This document shows positions 45,701-56,139 of a stretch of 64,000 nucleotides of DNA, one piece after another. How positions within the stretch are numbered: the first letter of the stretch is position 1; every line of letters starts with the position of its first letter. The stretch spans positions 23,381,087-23,445,086 of the forward strand of contig BTRK01000001.1 in NCBI GenBank assembly GCA_036245805.1, in the 5' to 3' direction. The DNA is from Pristionchus mayeri. Its lineage: Eukaryota > Nematoda > Chromadorea > Rhabditida > Neodiplogasteridae. The translations under genes and the position numbers were made by a program. The notes under the pieces are model-generated. The model saw nothing but the letters and a program-made list of their open reading frames with translations. It had not been told where the DNA came from and did no database searches.

Positions 45701-48700
45701 GCGAAGGCTCCTGAAACGAAAGTACGCGCAAAACCCTCACCAGCAGCGAAGAAAGAAGAACCTCCGAAGCCTGCATCAGCAAAGCAGGACGAGCCGGCGA
45801 AGGGTGCTGCCAAGCCCGCAATTTCGAAACCCGTCCCGGCGAAGGTCCCTCCAGTATTGCAGACTACTCCGACGAAGAAGCCCTGGGAGATGTCGGATGA
45901 CGAAGAGCCTGCTGAAGAAGTGACACTACCTAAGCCAGCTGCGAAGGCTCCTGAAACGAAAGTACCCGCAAAACCCTCAGCAGCAGCGAAGAAAGAAGAA
46001 CCTCCGAAGCCTGCATCAGCAAAGAAGGACGAGCCAGCGAAGGCGGCTCCTGCCAAGCCCGCTCTTTCGAAACCCGTCCCGGCGAAGGTCCCTCCAGTAT
46101 TACCGACTACTCCGGCGAAGAAGCCCTGGGAGATGTCGGATGACGAAGAGCCTGCTGAAGAAGTGACACTACCTAAGCCAGCTGCGAAGGCTCCTGCAAC
46201 GAAAGTACCCGCAAAACCCTCAGCAGCAGCGAAGAAAGAAGAACCTCCGAAGCCTGCATCAGCAAAGAAGGACGAGCCAGCGAAGGCGGCTCCTGCCAAG
46301 CCCGCTCTTTCGAAACCCGTCCCGGCGAAGGTCCCTCCAGTATTGCCGACTACTCCGACGAAGAAGCCCTGGGAGATGTCGGATGACGAAGAGCCTGCTG
46401 AAGAAGTGACACTACCTAAGCCAGCTGCGAAGGCTCCTGCAACGAAAGTACCCGCAAAACCCTCAGCAGCAGCGAAGAAAGAAGAACCTCCGAAGCCTGC
46501 ATCAGCAAAGAAGGACGAGCCAGCGAAGGCGGCTCCTGCCAAGCCCGCTCTTTCGAAACCCGTCCCGGCGAAGGTCCCTCCAGTATTGCCGACTACTCCG
46601 ACGAAGAAGCCCTGGGAGATGTCGGATGACGAAGAGCCTGCTGAAGAAGTGACACTACCTAAGCCAGCTGCGAAGGCTCCTGCAACGAAAGTACCCGCAA
46701 AACCCTCAGCAGCAGCGAAGAAAGAAGAACCTCCGAAGCCTGCATCAGCAAAGAAGGACGAGCCAGCGAAGGCGGCTCCTGCCAAGCCAGCTCTTTCGAA
46801 ACCCGTCCCGGCGAAGGTCCCTCCAGCATTGCCGACTACTCCGACGAAGAAGCCCTGGGAGATGTCGGATGACGAAGAGCCTGCTGAAGAAGTGACGCTA
46901 CCTAAGCCAGCTGCGAAGGCTCCTGAAACGAAAGTACGCGCAAAACCCTCACCAGCAGCGAAGAAAGAAGAACCTCCGAAGCCTGCATCAGCAAAGAAGG
47001 ACGAGCCAGCGAAGGCGGCTCCTGCCAAGCCCGCTCTTTCGAAACCCGTCCCGGCGAAGGTCCCTCCAGTATTACCGACTACTCCGGCGAAGAAGCCCTG
47101 GGAGATGTCGGATGACGAAGAGCCTGCTGAAGAAGTGACACTACCTAAGCCAGCTGCGAAGGCTCCTGCAACGAAAGTACCCGCAAAACCCTCAGCAGCA
47201 GCGAAGAAAGAAGAACCTCCGAAGCCTGCATCAGCAAAGAAGGACGAGCCAGCGAAGGCGGCTCCTGCCAAGCCCGCTCTTTCGAAACCCGTCCCGGCGA
47301 AGGTCCCTCCAGTATTGCCGACTACTCCGACGAAGAAGCCCTGGGAGATGTCGGATGACGAAGAGCCTGCTGAAGAAGTGACACTACCTAAGCCAGCTGC
47401 GAAGGCTCCTGCAACGAAAGTACCCGCAAAACCCTCAGCAGCAGCGAAGAAAGAAGAACCTCCGAAGCCTGCATCAGCAAAGAAGGACGAGCCAGCGAAG
47501 GCGGCTCCTGCCAAGCCCGCTCTTTCGAAACCCGTCCCGGCGAAGGTCCCTCCAGTATTGCCGACTACTCCGACGAAGAAGCCCTGGGAGATGTCGGATG
47601 ACGAAGAGCCTGCTGAAGAAGTGACACTACCTAAGCCAGCTGCGAAGGCTCCTGCAACGAAAGTACCCGCAAAACCCTCAGCAGCAGCGAAGAAAGAAGA
47701 ACCTCCGAAGCCTGCATCAGCAAAGAAGGACGAGCCAGCGAAGGCGGCTCCTGCCAAGCCAGCTCTTTCGAAACCCGTCCCGGCGAAGGTCCCTCCAGCA
47801 TTGCCGACTACTCCGACGAAGAAGCCCTGGGAGATGTCGGATGACGAAGAGCCTGCTGAAGAAGTGGCACTACCTAAGCCAGCTGCGAAGGCTCCGGAAA
47901 CGAAAGTACCCGCAAAACCCTCAGCAGCAGCGAAGAAAGAAGAACCTCCGAAGCCTGCATCAGCAAAGAAGGACGAGCCAGCGAAGGCGGCTCCTGCCAA
48001 GCCCGCTCTTTCGAAACCCGTCCCGGCGAAGGTCCCTCCAGTATTGCCGACTACTCCGACGAAGAAGCCCTGGGAGATGTCGGATGACGAAGAGCCTGCT
48101 GAAGAAGTGGCACTACCTAATCCAGCTGCGAAGGCTCCTGCAACGAAAGTACCCGCAAAACCCTCAGCAGCAGCGAAGAAAGAAGAACCTCCGAAGCCTG
48201 CATCAGCAAAGAAGGACGAGCCAGCGAAGGCGGCTCCTGCCAAGCCCGCTCTTTCGAAACCCGTCCCGGCGAAGGTCCCTCCAGTATTGCCGACTACTCC
48301 GACGAAGAAGCCCTGGGAGATGTCGGATGACGAAGAGCCTGCTGAAGAAGTGGCACTACCTAAGCCAGCTGCGAAGGCTCCGGAAACGAAAGTACCCGCA
48401 AAACCCTCAGCAGCAGCGAAGAAAGAAGAACCTCCGAAGCCTGCATCAGCAAAGAAGGACGAGCCAGCGAAGGCGGCTCCTGCCAAGCCCGCTCTTTCGA
48501 AACCCGTCCCGGCGAAGGTCCCTCCAGTATTGCCGACTACTCCGACGAAGAAGCCCTGGGAGATGTCGGATGACGAAGAGCCTGCTGAAGAAGTGACACT
48601 ACCTAAGCCAGCTGCGAAGGCTCCTGCAACGAAAGTACCCGCAAAACCCTCAGCAGCAGCGAAGAAAGAAGAACCTCCGAAGCCTGCATCAGCAAAGAAG

Positions 48701-51700
48701 GACGAGCCAGCGAAGGCGGCTCCTGCCAAGCCCGCTCTTTCGAAACCCGTCCCGGCGAAGGTCCCTCCAGTATTGCCGACTACTCCGACGAAGAAGCCCT
48801 GGGAGATGTCGGATGACGAAGAGCCTGCTGAAGAAGTGGCACTACCTAAGCCAGCTGCGAAGGCTCCTGCAACGAAAGTACCCGCAAAACCCTCAGCAGC
48901 AGCGAAGAAAGAAGAACCTCCGAAGCCTGCATCAGCAAAGAAGGACGAGCCAGCGAAGGCGGCTCCTGCCAAGCCCGCTCTTTCGAAACCCGTCCCGGCG
49001 AAGGTCCCTCCAGCATTGCCGACTACTCCGACGAAGAAGCCCTGGGAGATGTCGGATGACGAAGAGCCTGCTGAAGAAGTGGCACTACCTAAGCCAGCTG
49101 CGAAGGCTCCGGAAACGAAAGTACCCGCAAAACCCTCAGCAGCAGCGAAGAAAGAAGAACCTCCGAAGCCTGCATCAGCAAAGAAGGACGAGCCAGCGAA
49201 GGCGGCTCCTGCCAAGCCCGCTCTTTCGAAACCCGTCCCGGCGAAGGTCCCTCCAGCATTGCCGACTACTCCGACGAAGAAGCCCTGGGAGATGTCGGAT
49301 GACGAAGAGCCTGCTGAAGAAGTGGCACTACCTAAACCAGCTGCGAAGGCTCCTGAAACGAAAGTACCCGCAAAACCCTCAGCAGCAGCGAAGAAAGAAG
49401 AACCTCCGAAGCCTGCATCAGCAAAGAAGGACGAGCCAGCGAAGGCGGCTCCTGCCAAGCCCGCTCTTTCGAAACCCGTCCCGGTGAAGGTCCCTCCAGT
49501 ATTGCCGACTACTCCGACGAAGAAGCCCTGGGAGATGTCGGATGACGAAGAGCCTGCTGAAGAAGTGGCACTACCTAAGCCAGCTGCGAAGGCTCCGGAA
49601 ACGAAAGTACCCGCAAAACCCTCAGCAGCAGCGAAGAAAGAAGAACCTCCGAAGCCTGCATCAGCAAAGAAGGACGAGCCAGCGAAGGCGGCTCCTGCCA
49701 AGCCCGCTCTTTCGAAACCCGTCCCGGCGAAGGTCCCTCCAGCATTGCCGACTACTCCGACGAAGAAGCCCTGGGAGATGTCGGATGACGAAGAGCCTGC
49801 TGAAGAAGTGGCACTACCTAAACCAGCTGCGAAGGCTCCTGAAACGAAAGTACCCGCAAAACCCTCAGCAGCAGCGAAGAAAGAAGAACCTCCGAAGCCT
49901 GCATCAGCAAAGAAGGACGAGCCAGCGAAGGCGGCTCCTGCCAAGCCCGCTCTTTCGAAACCCGTCCCGGTGAAGGTCCCTCCAGTATTGCCGACTACTC
50001 CGACGAAGGAGCCCTGGGAGATGTCGGATGACGAAGAGCCTGCTGAAGAAGTGCCGCTACCTAAGCCAGCTGCGAAGGCTCCTGAAACGAAAGTACGCGC
50101 AAAACCCTCACCAGCAGCGAAGAAAGAAGAACCTCCGAAGCCTGCATCAGCAAAGAAGGACGAGCCAGCGAAGGCGGCTCCTGCCAAGCCCGCTCTTTCG
50201 AAACCCGTCCCGGCGAAGGTCCCTCCAGCATTGCCGACTACTCCGACGAAGAAGCCCTGGGAGATGTCGGATGACGAAGAGCCTGCTGAAGAAGTGGCAC
50301 TACCTAAACCAGCTGCGAAGGCTCCTGAAACGAAAGTACCCGCAAAACCCTCAGCAGCAGCGAAGAAAGAAGAACCTCCGAAGCCTGCATCAGCAAAGAA
50401 GGACGAGCCAGCGAAGGCGGCTCCTGCCAAGCCCGCTCTTTCGAAACCCGTCCCGGTGAAGGTCCCTCCAGTATTGCCGACTACTCCGACGAAGAAGCCC
50501 TGGGAGATGTCGGATGACGAAGAGCCTGCTGAAGAAGTGGCACTACCTAAGCCAGCTGCGAAGGCTCCTGCAACGAAAGTACCCGCAAAACCCTCAGCAG
50601 CAGCGAAGAAAGAAGAACCTCCGAAGCCTGCATCAGCAAAGAAGGACGAGCCAGCGAAGGCGGCTCCTGCCAAGCCCGCTCTTTCGAAACCCGTCCCGGT
50701 GAAGGTCCCTCCAGTATTGCCGACTACTCCGACGAAGAAGCCCTGGGAGATGTCGGATGACGAAGAGCCTGCTGAAGAAGTGGCACTACCTAAGCCAGCT
50801 GCGAAGGCTCCTGCAACGAAAGTACCCGCAAAACCCTCAGCAGCAGCGAAGAAAGAAGAACCTCCGAAGCCTGCATCAGCAAAGAAGGACGAGCCAGCGA
50901 AGGCGGCTCCTGCCAAGCCCGCTCTTTCGAAACCCGTCCCGGCGAAGGTCCCTCCAGTATTGCCGACTACTCCGACGAAGAAGCCCTGGGAGATGTCGGA
51001 TGACGAAGAACCGGCAGAGGATGTCACTCCAACGAAGCCAGTAAACAAGAAACCAGTCGCAAAGGCTCCTGCGAGGCCTGCAGCAAAACCGGTATCGAAG
51101 GCACCTCCAACGAGAGCTGATACTCCTGAGAAGAAGCCATGGGAGATGTCGGATGATGAAGAACCTGCAGAGGATGTCACTCCAGCGAAGCCAGTAAACA
51201 AGAAACCAGTCGCAAAGGCTCCTGCGAGGCCTGCAGCAAAACCGGTATCGAAGGCACCTCCAACGAGAGCTGATACTCCTGAGAAGAAACCATGGGAGAT
51301 GTCGGATGATGAAGAACCTGCAGAGGATGTCACTCCAACGAAGCCAGTAACCAATAAAGCAGTCGCAAAGGCTCCTGCGAAGCCTGCAGCAAAACCGGTA
51401 TCGAAAGCACCTCCAACGAGAGCTGATACTCCTGAGAAGAAGCCATGGGAGATGTCGGATGATGAAGAACCGGCAGAGGATGTCACTCCAACGAAGCCAG
51501 TAACCAAGAAACCAGTCGCAAAGGCTCCTGCGAAGCCTGCAGCAAAACCGGTATCGAAGGCACCTCCAACGAGAGCTGATACTCCTGAGAAGAAACCATG
51601 GGAGATGTCGGATGATGAAGAACCTGCAGAGGATGTCACTCCAGCGAAGCCAGTAACCAAGAAACCAGTCGCAAAGGCTCCTGCGAGGCCTGCAGCAAAA

Positions 51701-54574
51701 CCGGTATCGAAGGCACCTCCAACGAGAGCTGATACTCCTGAGAAGAAGCCATGGGAGATGTCGGATGATGAAGAACCGGCAGAGGATGTCACTCCAACGA
51801 GGCCAGTAACCAAGAAACCAGTCGCAAAGGCTCCTGCGAAGCCTGCAGCAAAACCGGTATCGAAGGCACCTCCAACGAGAGCTGATACTCCTGAGAAGAA
51901 ACCATGGGAGATGTCGGATGATGAAGAACCTGCAGAGGATGTCACTCCAGCGAAGCCAGTAACCAAGAAACCAGTCGCAAAGGCTCCTGCGAGGCCTGCA
52001 GCAAAACCGGTATCGAAGGCACCTCCAACGAGAGCTGATACTCCTGAGAAGAAGCCATGGGAGATGTCGGATGATGAAGAACCGGCAGAGGATGTCACTC
52101 CAACGAGGCCAGTAACCAAGAAACCAGTCGCAAGTAAAAGTAAGCTCGATGACACTGAGGGTCCTGCTGAAGGAGAAAAACCAAAGAAGAAGCCTGCTGG
52201 TGGTCCGAAATTCAAGGACCCTAAGGATAAGGAACCTGCGAAGAAGAAACCACTCAAACCCAAGATCGAAGGTGACGAATCGGAACCAGAAGCAGACGCT
52301 ACGCTGCCGCTTCCAAAGAAAAAGAAGAAGCCTGACGACACTGAGGATCCTGCTGAAGGAGAGAAATCAAAGAAGAAGCCTGCTGGTGGTCCGAAGTTCA
52401 AGGACCCTAAGGATAAGGAACCTGCGAAGAAGAAACCACTCAAACCCAAGATCGAAGATGACGAATCGGAACCAGAAGCAGACGCTACGCTGCCGCTTCC
52501 AAAGAAAAAGAAGAAGCCTGACGACACTGAGGATCCTGCTGAAGGAGAGAAATCAAAGAAGAAGCCTGCTGGTGGTCCGAAGTTCAAGGACCCTAAGGAT
52601 AAGGAACCTGCGAAGAAGAAACCACTCAAACCCAAGATCGAAGATGACGAATCGGAACCAGAAGCAGACGCTACGCTGCCGCTTCCCAAGAAAAAGAAGA
52701 AGCCTGACGACACTGAGGATCCTGCTGAAGGAGAAAAACCAAAGAAGAAGCCTGCTGGTGGTCCGAAGTTCAAGGGCCCTAAGGATAAGGAACCTGCGAA
52801 GAAGAAACCACTCAAACCCAAGATCGAAGATGACGAATCGGAACCAGAAGCAGACGCTACGCTACCGCTTCCCAAGAAAAAGAAGAAGCCTGACGACACT
52901 GAAAATCCTGCTGAAGGAGATAAACCAAAGAAGAAGCCTGCTGGTGGTCCGAAGTTCAAGGACCCTAAGGATAAGGAACCTGCGAAGAAGAAACCACTCA
53001 AACCCAAAATCGAAGATAACGAATCGGAACCAGAAGCAGACGCTACGCTGCCGCTTCCCAAGAAAAAGAAGCCAGTGAAACCAGCAGACGAGAAAGATGA
53101 AGAGCCTGAAGATGGAGAATTTGATGAGGAGGTTCCTGATGATGAAGAAGAACCGGAAGACGAGGAAGAACCAGAGGATGAGGAGATGGACGAGGAGGAT
53201 GAAGATGAGGAAGAACCTGTACCTCCCAAGAAGAAGAAGAAGCCAATTGGAGGGGACGGGGATGTTGAATCAGAGGAAGATGCAGTCATACCACTCAAAG
53301 GGAAGAAACCGAAGAGAAAGAAGCCGAAGAAAATGCCCAAGAAGAAGACGGAACCTAAGAAGGAAGAACCTAAGGTTTGTTAGAACACCCTCTCTAGAGC
53401 AAAAAGTGAATTGTAGGTGCCAGTGAAGTTACGGTGGATTCCTCCACCGCTTCCCCCCGAGGAAGCGATTCCGATGCCTCCCCAAGAGAAGACTCTGTGC
53501 GAACAATTGAAGGAGGAGAAAATTCCACCAACTAAGAGATATGCGAAGAAGCCTGATCACATGTAAGAATGAAGGGCGGAGGGGGATGAACTACTCTTTC
53601 AGTGATGTCTTCATTCCCTTCGAGATTCCATGGGAGCAGACTCCTGCACTCATCACTCAAGAAGGAATGGGCGCATTTGGAACGAGGAAGGACGTGAAGA
53701 CCATCGTGGAACAGGGAGTTAAACCACTCGTCCAGGTATTAATCAACTCCCCCTATCAAATGATGACCCTCTGCAGGGAGCTGTGCACTCAGAATGTGTG
53801 AACCCTCTCTGGAATGACATCTCCAAGTGTTCGAACAGGAGTGGGGAGACGGCCTACGGAGCACTTCGAGCCAATGTCACTGCAATGGTTGACCATCACG
53901 AGTATAAAAGCAGTGAAAAGGTGGGCATTCTCGAGTTACGATCGATTATCTAGTCAGTGTAGGTCAAACTTGGCGAGTGCGTCATCCCTATGATCCATAG
54001 AGGAGCACAGCAACAACCACAAGATGCAGTGGGATGTCTACGATCTCAGGTGGGCAGAAGCACTAATGGAGTATAATGGAGATCTCGTTGAGATAACTCC
54101 GATTGTCTACGGAAAGGAGATGGAATCCGGCTGTTCCCCTGCCTCCAATGGATTCATCAGTCGACAATTCGCATCGAATACGAATGAGAAAGCAGGCAGT
54201 CACATCATGGATAGAAGGAGGAACATTGTGAGACCTTTCCCAGTCAATCAATCGAGTCTTCCTTTGCAGATATCGATGGACAGTGTTCCCCACAAGGAAA
54301 GCGAGTCCATTCTACCATTGCTGTTCGATATCGCTGGTAGGTTGCATTATTCCTTTTAATCGACATTTCCGTTTTGAGGAGTGGAACAGCGATCTGGAGC
54401 TGCCTTTGGCGCATTCAGACCGTTGGTGGCAGAAAGTGAAGGGGGTTATGGCATGACTTATGACGAGGAGTTGATGTGCAGGATGATTGTTCCATTCCAG
54501 GTATCCATTTATTCATCTGTCAATACCATGCGAACAAAGAATATTTTCAGACGGCTCCGTCTCTCACTCATTGA
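39733..54574 (+). CDS. Giant PEVK-like tandem-repeat protein with calponin-like C-terminal motifs
   Basis: Exons 39733-39759, 39832-39894, 42238-42348, 45101-53374, 53417-53562, 53603-53735, 53777-53920, 53963-54049, 54120-54227, 54270-54336, 54379-54500 and 54551-54574 join in phase to about 3,101 residues. The N-terminus is acidic (MADQDDEEE, YEDEESEYSEEEA). The 8,274-base exon holds three tandem arrays sharing a KKPWEMSDDEEPAE core. After an acidic Glu/Asp run, the C-terminus has spaced motifs resembling calponin-like (CLIK) repeats: ITQEGMGAFGTRKDV, SGETAYGALRANV and SGAAFGAFRPLV. CLIK motifs bind actin filaments; the Pro/Glu/Val/Lys/Ala composition recalls the titin PEVK spring. A cytoskeletal or muscle elastic linker is an inference. 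The acceptor before 54120 (aaaggag) is weak. Intron 3 and its neighbour (39895-45100) hold four foldback elements. Large intact single-exon arrays need read-level confirmation. Confidence 0.75.
40188..42197. mobile_element. 2-kb long-terminal-inverted-repeat element in an intron of the giant gene
   Basis: The left arm (from ACATGTTAGAAAAATCGG, 40188) and the right arm (to CCGATTTTTCTAACATGT, 42197) are inverted copies over at least 300 bases, including GGTGCGACTACGGTATTTTT and its complement. The left arm is interrupted by a 381-base nested insertion. The interior (about 40860-41980) is AT-rich; small putative exons such as WEIYIWTEDGTYAKLALYR can be read near 40930 but do not fit the phase of the host exons. 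No recognisable transposase. It ends just 40 bases before a host exon. Confidence 0.75.
40428..40808. mobile_element. 381-bp MITE nested in the left arm of the 2-kb element
   Basis: Ends are CACGGCAATTTTTT and its complement GAAAAAATTGCCGTG. CGCATT flanks both sides (40422-40427 and 40809-40814), and the intact right arm of the host element shows the single, empty CGCATT site. This gives an insertion with a duplication of about 6 bases. Confidence 0.75.
43211..43283 (+). pseudogene. tRNA-like segment at the centre of the compound foldback
   Basis: A perfect A box TAGTCGAGTGG (43220-43230) and a perfect B box GGTTCGAATCC (43263-43273) are 43 bases apart, as in tRNA genes. A CATCCC/GGGATG stem lies between them but closes a 12-base loop, and the acceptor ends do not pair. 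This is tRNA-derived, and a likely Pol III promoter, rather than a working tRNA. Confidence 0.6.
43766..43812 (-). pseudogene. tRNA-like 3' fragment (B box) in the duplicated arm
   Basis: On the - strand the sequence holds a perfect B box, GGTTCGAGTCC, in a T-arm-like setting. A short complementary copy, TTCGAGTCCCGG, lies near 43664 on the + strand. No A box is seen, so only the 3' half of a tRNA-like unit is present. Confidence 0.5.
44072..44851. mobile_element. 780-bp foldback element with 3-bp target duplication, nested in the compound foldback
   Basis: Arms of about 340 bases begin CAAGGGAGATGCGCGG and end with its complement. TGA flanks both sides (44069-44071, 44852-44854), and the opposite arm of the surrounding element preserves the empty site (TTCTGAGATAAA as its complement). 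The two arms differ by few bases, so insertion is recent. The spacer of about 80 bases has no ORF. Confidence 0.85.
44262..44335 (+). pseudogene. tRNA-like segment in the left arm of the nested foldback
   Basis: A perfect A box TGGTGTAGTGG (44268-44278) and a perfect B box GGTTCGAATCC (44312-44322) lie 44 bases apart. The mirror copy in the right arm (about 44585-44660, - strand) keeps the B box but has a mutated A box. Stems are imperfect, so it is a tRNA-derived Pol III-like unit and not a clear tRNA. Confidence 0.6.
45116..50944 (+). repeat. Class I coding repeat: 24 units of 81 residues (243 bp)
   Basis: Each unit starts KVPPVLPTTPTKKPWEMSDD and ends AKPALSKPVPA. Twenty-four units fill 5,829 bases exactly when unit 3 is counted one codon short (it has KQDEPAKGAAKPAIS). 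Units differ at a few positions only: V/A in PP(V/A)LP, T/A in EEV(T/A)LP, E/A in AP(E/A)TK, and a variant with VRAKPSPA in units 3, 8 and 21. The variants recur with periods of 972 and 486 bases, showing block duplications. Confidence 0.95.
50978..52135 (+). repeat. Class II coding repeat: seven 51-residue units (153 bp) plus a partial eighth
   Basis: Units start KKPWEMSDDEEPAEDVTP and continue with (T/A)(K/R)PV(N/T)KKPVAKAPA(R/K)PAAKPVSKAPP and TRADTPE. They reuse the KKPWEMSDDEEPAE core of class I but with different codons (CCATGG where class I has CCCTGG), so the two arrays amplified separately. The last four units alternate in pairs (AKPV...ARP, TRPV...AKP), a 306-base higher-order unit. 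Confidence 0.93.
52148..53077 (+). repeat. Class III coding repeat: five 62-residue units (186 bp)
   Basis: Units start DDTEDPAEGEK and contain KKKPAGGPKFKDPKDKEPA, KPLKPKIEDDESEPEADATL and PLPKKKKK. Starts at 52148, 52334, 52520, 52706 and 52892 are exactly 186 bases apart. The repeat is a separate family that lacks the WEMSDD core. It is followed by a strongly acidic stretch (53080-53210). Confidence 0.93.
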
Positions 54575-54639
54575 TTTCATTGTTTTTGTACATAAGTCAC
54601 GACATAATAGTCTCACGAGTAATATCCATAGATTGCTTT

Positions 54640-55813
54640 CTAGTTTTTCTTCTCAGAACTCTCGATGGGAATCTCAGCTCCTGCCATTTTGTCCATTTGA
54701 AGGATCGCTTGCAGTTGATTCTGTGATTGTGATTCGATGAGAATAAAGGAGCGATTGAATACCTTCAATACTTTGTTGCTCTCGAGAAGTCTTTCGTTCT
54801 CCTCCCTCATCCTCTCCTCCAGTGTCTCCAATTCGTCTTCATTCATTATTTTCTCATTAACTATCTGTTTCTCCAATTGTGCAATCTGAAGAGTGATTGT
54901 CTCTCTCTCCTTCCTCTCCTCAACCTTGGCCATCAATGTTTTGTTCTTCCCCTTCTCTTCGTCTCTTTCAATGGCAGCTTGACTCTGTTCCTTCTCTACT
55001 ATTATAGCTTTCCTCAATCCTGAAATCACGAATTTTATTATGAGAATGTTATCCCCTTATCGGCCGACTCAACAAATGGTGTATAAATATATTTTGGATG
55101 AGTAAGTGACCGTATGCAATGGCGCTTTCGAGGAGTGATTGGTACGCAAGGAGAGTCATGCGTATTTCATCCTTCACTCTCAGTAAGAGAAGCCCTCTCT
55201 CCGCACAGTTGACTGTCACTTGACGGATCAGCTCATCTCCAATCATTCCACCATTCATTCATAATTCACAAGGAGTCAAACCAAAGAGTTGGTCGTACAA
55301 ATGTCTTCTTATGGGACAGATTCCGAACTCTTTCGCACGTCCTTCTCTCATCTCGTTATCCAGTTTTTCTTCGATCGAAACCTGTTAGTAAAATACTTGG
55401 GATAGGTTTATAAGATGTCTCCCTACCAGATCAAGTCGAGTAGCTGGTACAGTGGAAGTGCGCGATACCCATTTTCCCCCTTCCACCTAAGTATATAGTC
55501 TTCACTGATATTCAATTATCAATTTGCCTCTTTCATCCTGGGAGGAATAATGCAATCCATTATGTTTTGAAGTTGCTTCTCGAAGTCAATTGATGGGAGC
55601 ATCGTTTCTTCCACATTTTCAAAATTAACCTGAGTATACATCGGCATACATCTTACAAGACTTGACAACACGACTGAAACTTACAACAGGTTCTCTGCCA
55701 TTGTCAGGCTCCCAATTTTTGCTTTGAAGGAAGATATTGCTGAGATCATCGTCCATGGCAGGCGAATAAACCGGAATGGCCATAGAGAGTCTGGCGGAGT
55801 GTTGCTTGCTCAT
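54640..55813 (-). CDS. Axonemal dynein light-intermediate chain p28 (DNALI1 family)
   Basis: In other animals p28 links inner-arm dynein heavy chains in motile cilia and flagella. Spliced exons give MSKQHSARLSMAIPVYSP at the start, then the family signature blocks: IMDCIIPPRMKE, RTSTVPATRLDLVSIEEKLD, GICPIRRHLYDQLFDELIRQ, VTVNCAERGLLLLRVKDEIR, MTLLAYQSLLESAIAYGLRK and a C-terminal coiled coil ending NQLQAILQMDKM. The NCAERGLLLLRV(K/R)DEIRMT block is diagnostic. Total is about 260 residues, the usual length. One intron must use a GC-AG pair: AAAGAG|gcaaat at 55527, because reading on meets a stop. The 3' end lies 65 bases from the convergent giant gene. Nematodes have no motile cilia, so its role here is unclear. 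Confidence 0.9.
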
Positions 55814-56139
55814 GCGTGTTTCCTGTAGTGAACATTAAGGCTCGCTGTTCATTGGAGCTGTATATTCAATTTGCACAAGAAATTCGATGCTGCATAGATA
55901 AAATAAACAATTGTTTTTTATCTATTGATAGACTATTGTACCATAACTAATTGCTACCGTATTTCAATTTAGGAATGCGTCAAATGCCGAGTACTGACGC
56001 GGAAACTGCGTTTGGTCGTGTTTCGGGTGTGGTGCGTCACAACTTTCGAATTCGTGCAATTTGTTCCCATTTTTTTGTATATGATGTTGTTGTTTTACTT
56101 ATTTTTCGCGTATTCCTGACTTATGCATAATTTAGTAGC
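55814..56139. promoter_or_regulatory. Divergent upstream region of p28 and SRRT
   Basis: 326 bases between two outward-facing start codons. The SRRT side ends in taatttag just before its ATG, a likely trans-splice acceptor. No repeat or RNA gene is seen. Confidence 0.5.

Noticed and set aside
47841..51044. Series of Arg/Leu/Gln-rich ORFs (MTKSLLKKWHYL...) in another + frame, and the similar one at 52149-53078
   Set aside because: They are shifted-frame copies of the same repeat units, ending wherever one unit variant creates a stop.
45116..53077. CRISPR-like periodic repeats
   Set aside because: The units are head-to-tail coding repeats without unique spacers, in a eukaryotic gene.
45088..53340. 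2,750-codon ORF on the - strand
   Set aside because: It lies exactly antisense to the repeat exon, starts only at a TTG-type codon, has no splice or start context, and follows from repeat lengths divisible by three. Kept as an observation, not a gene.
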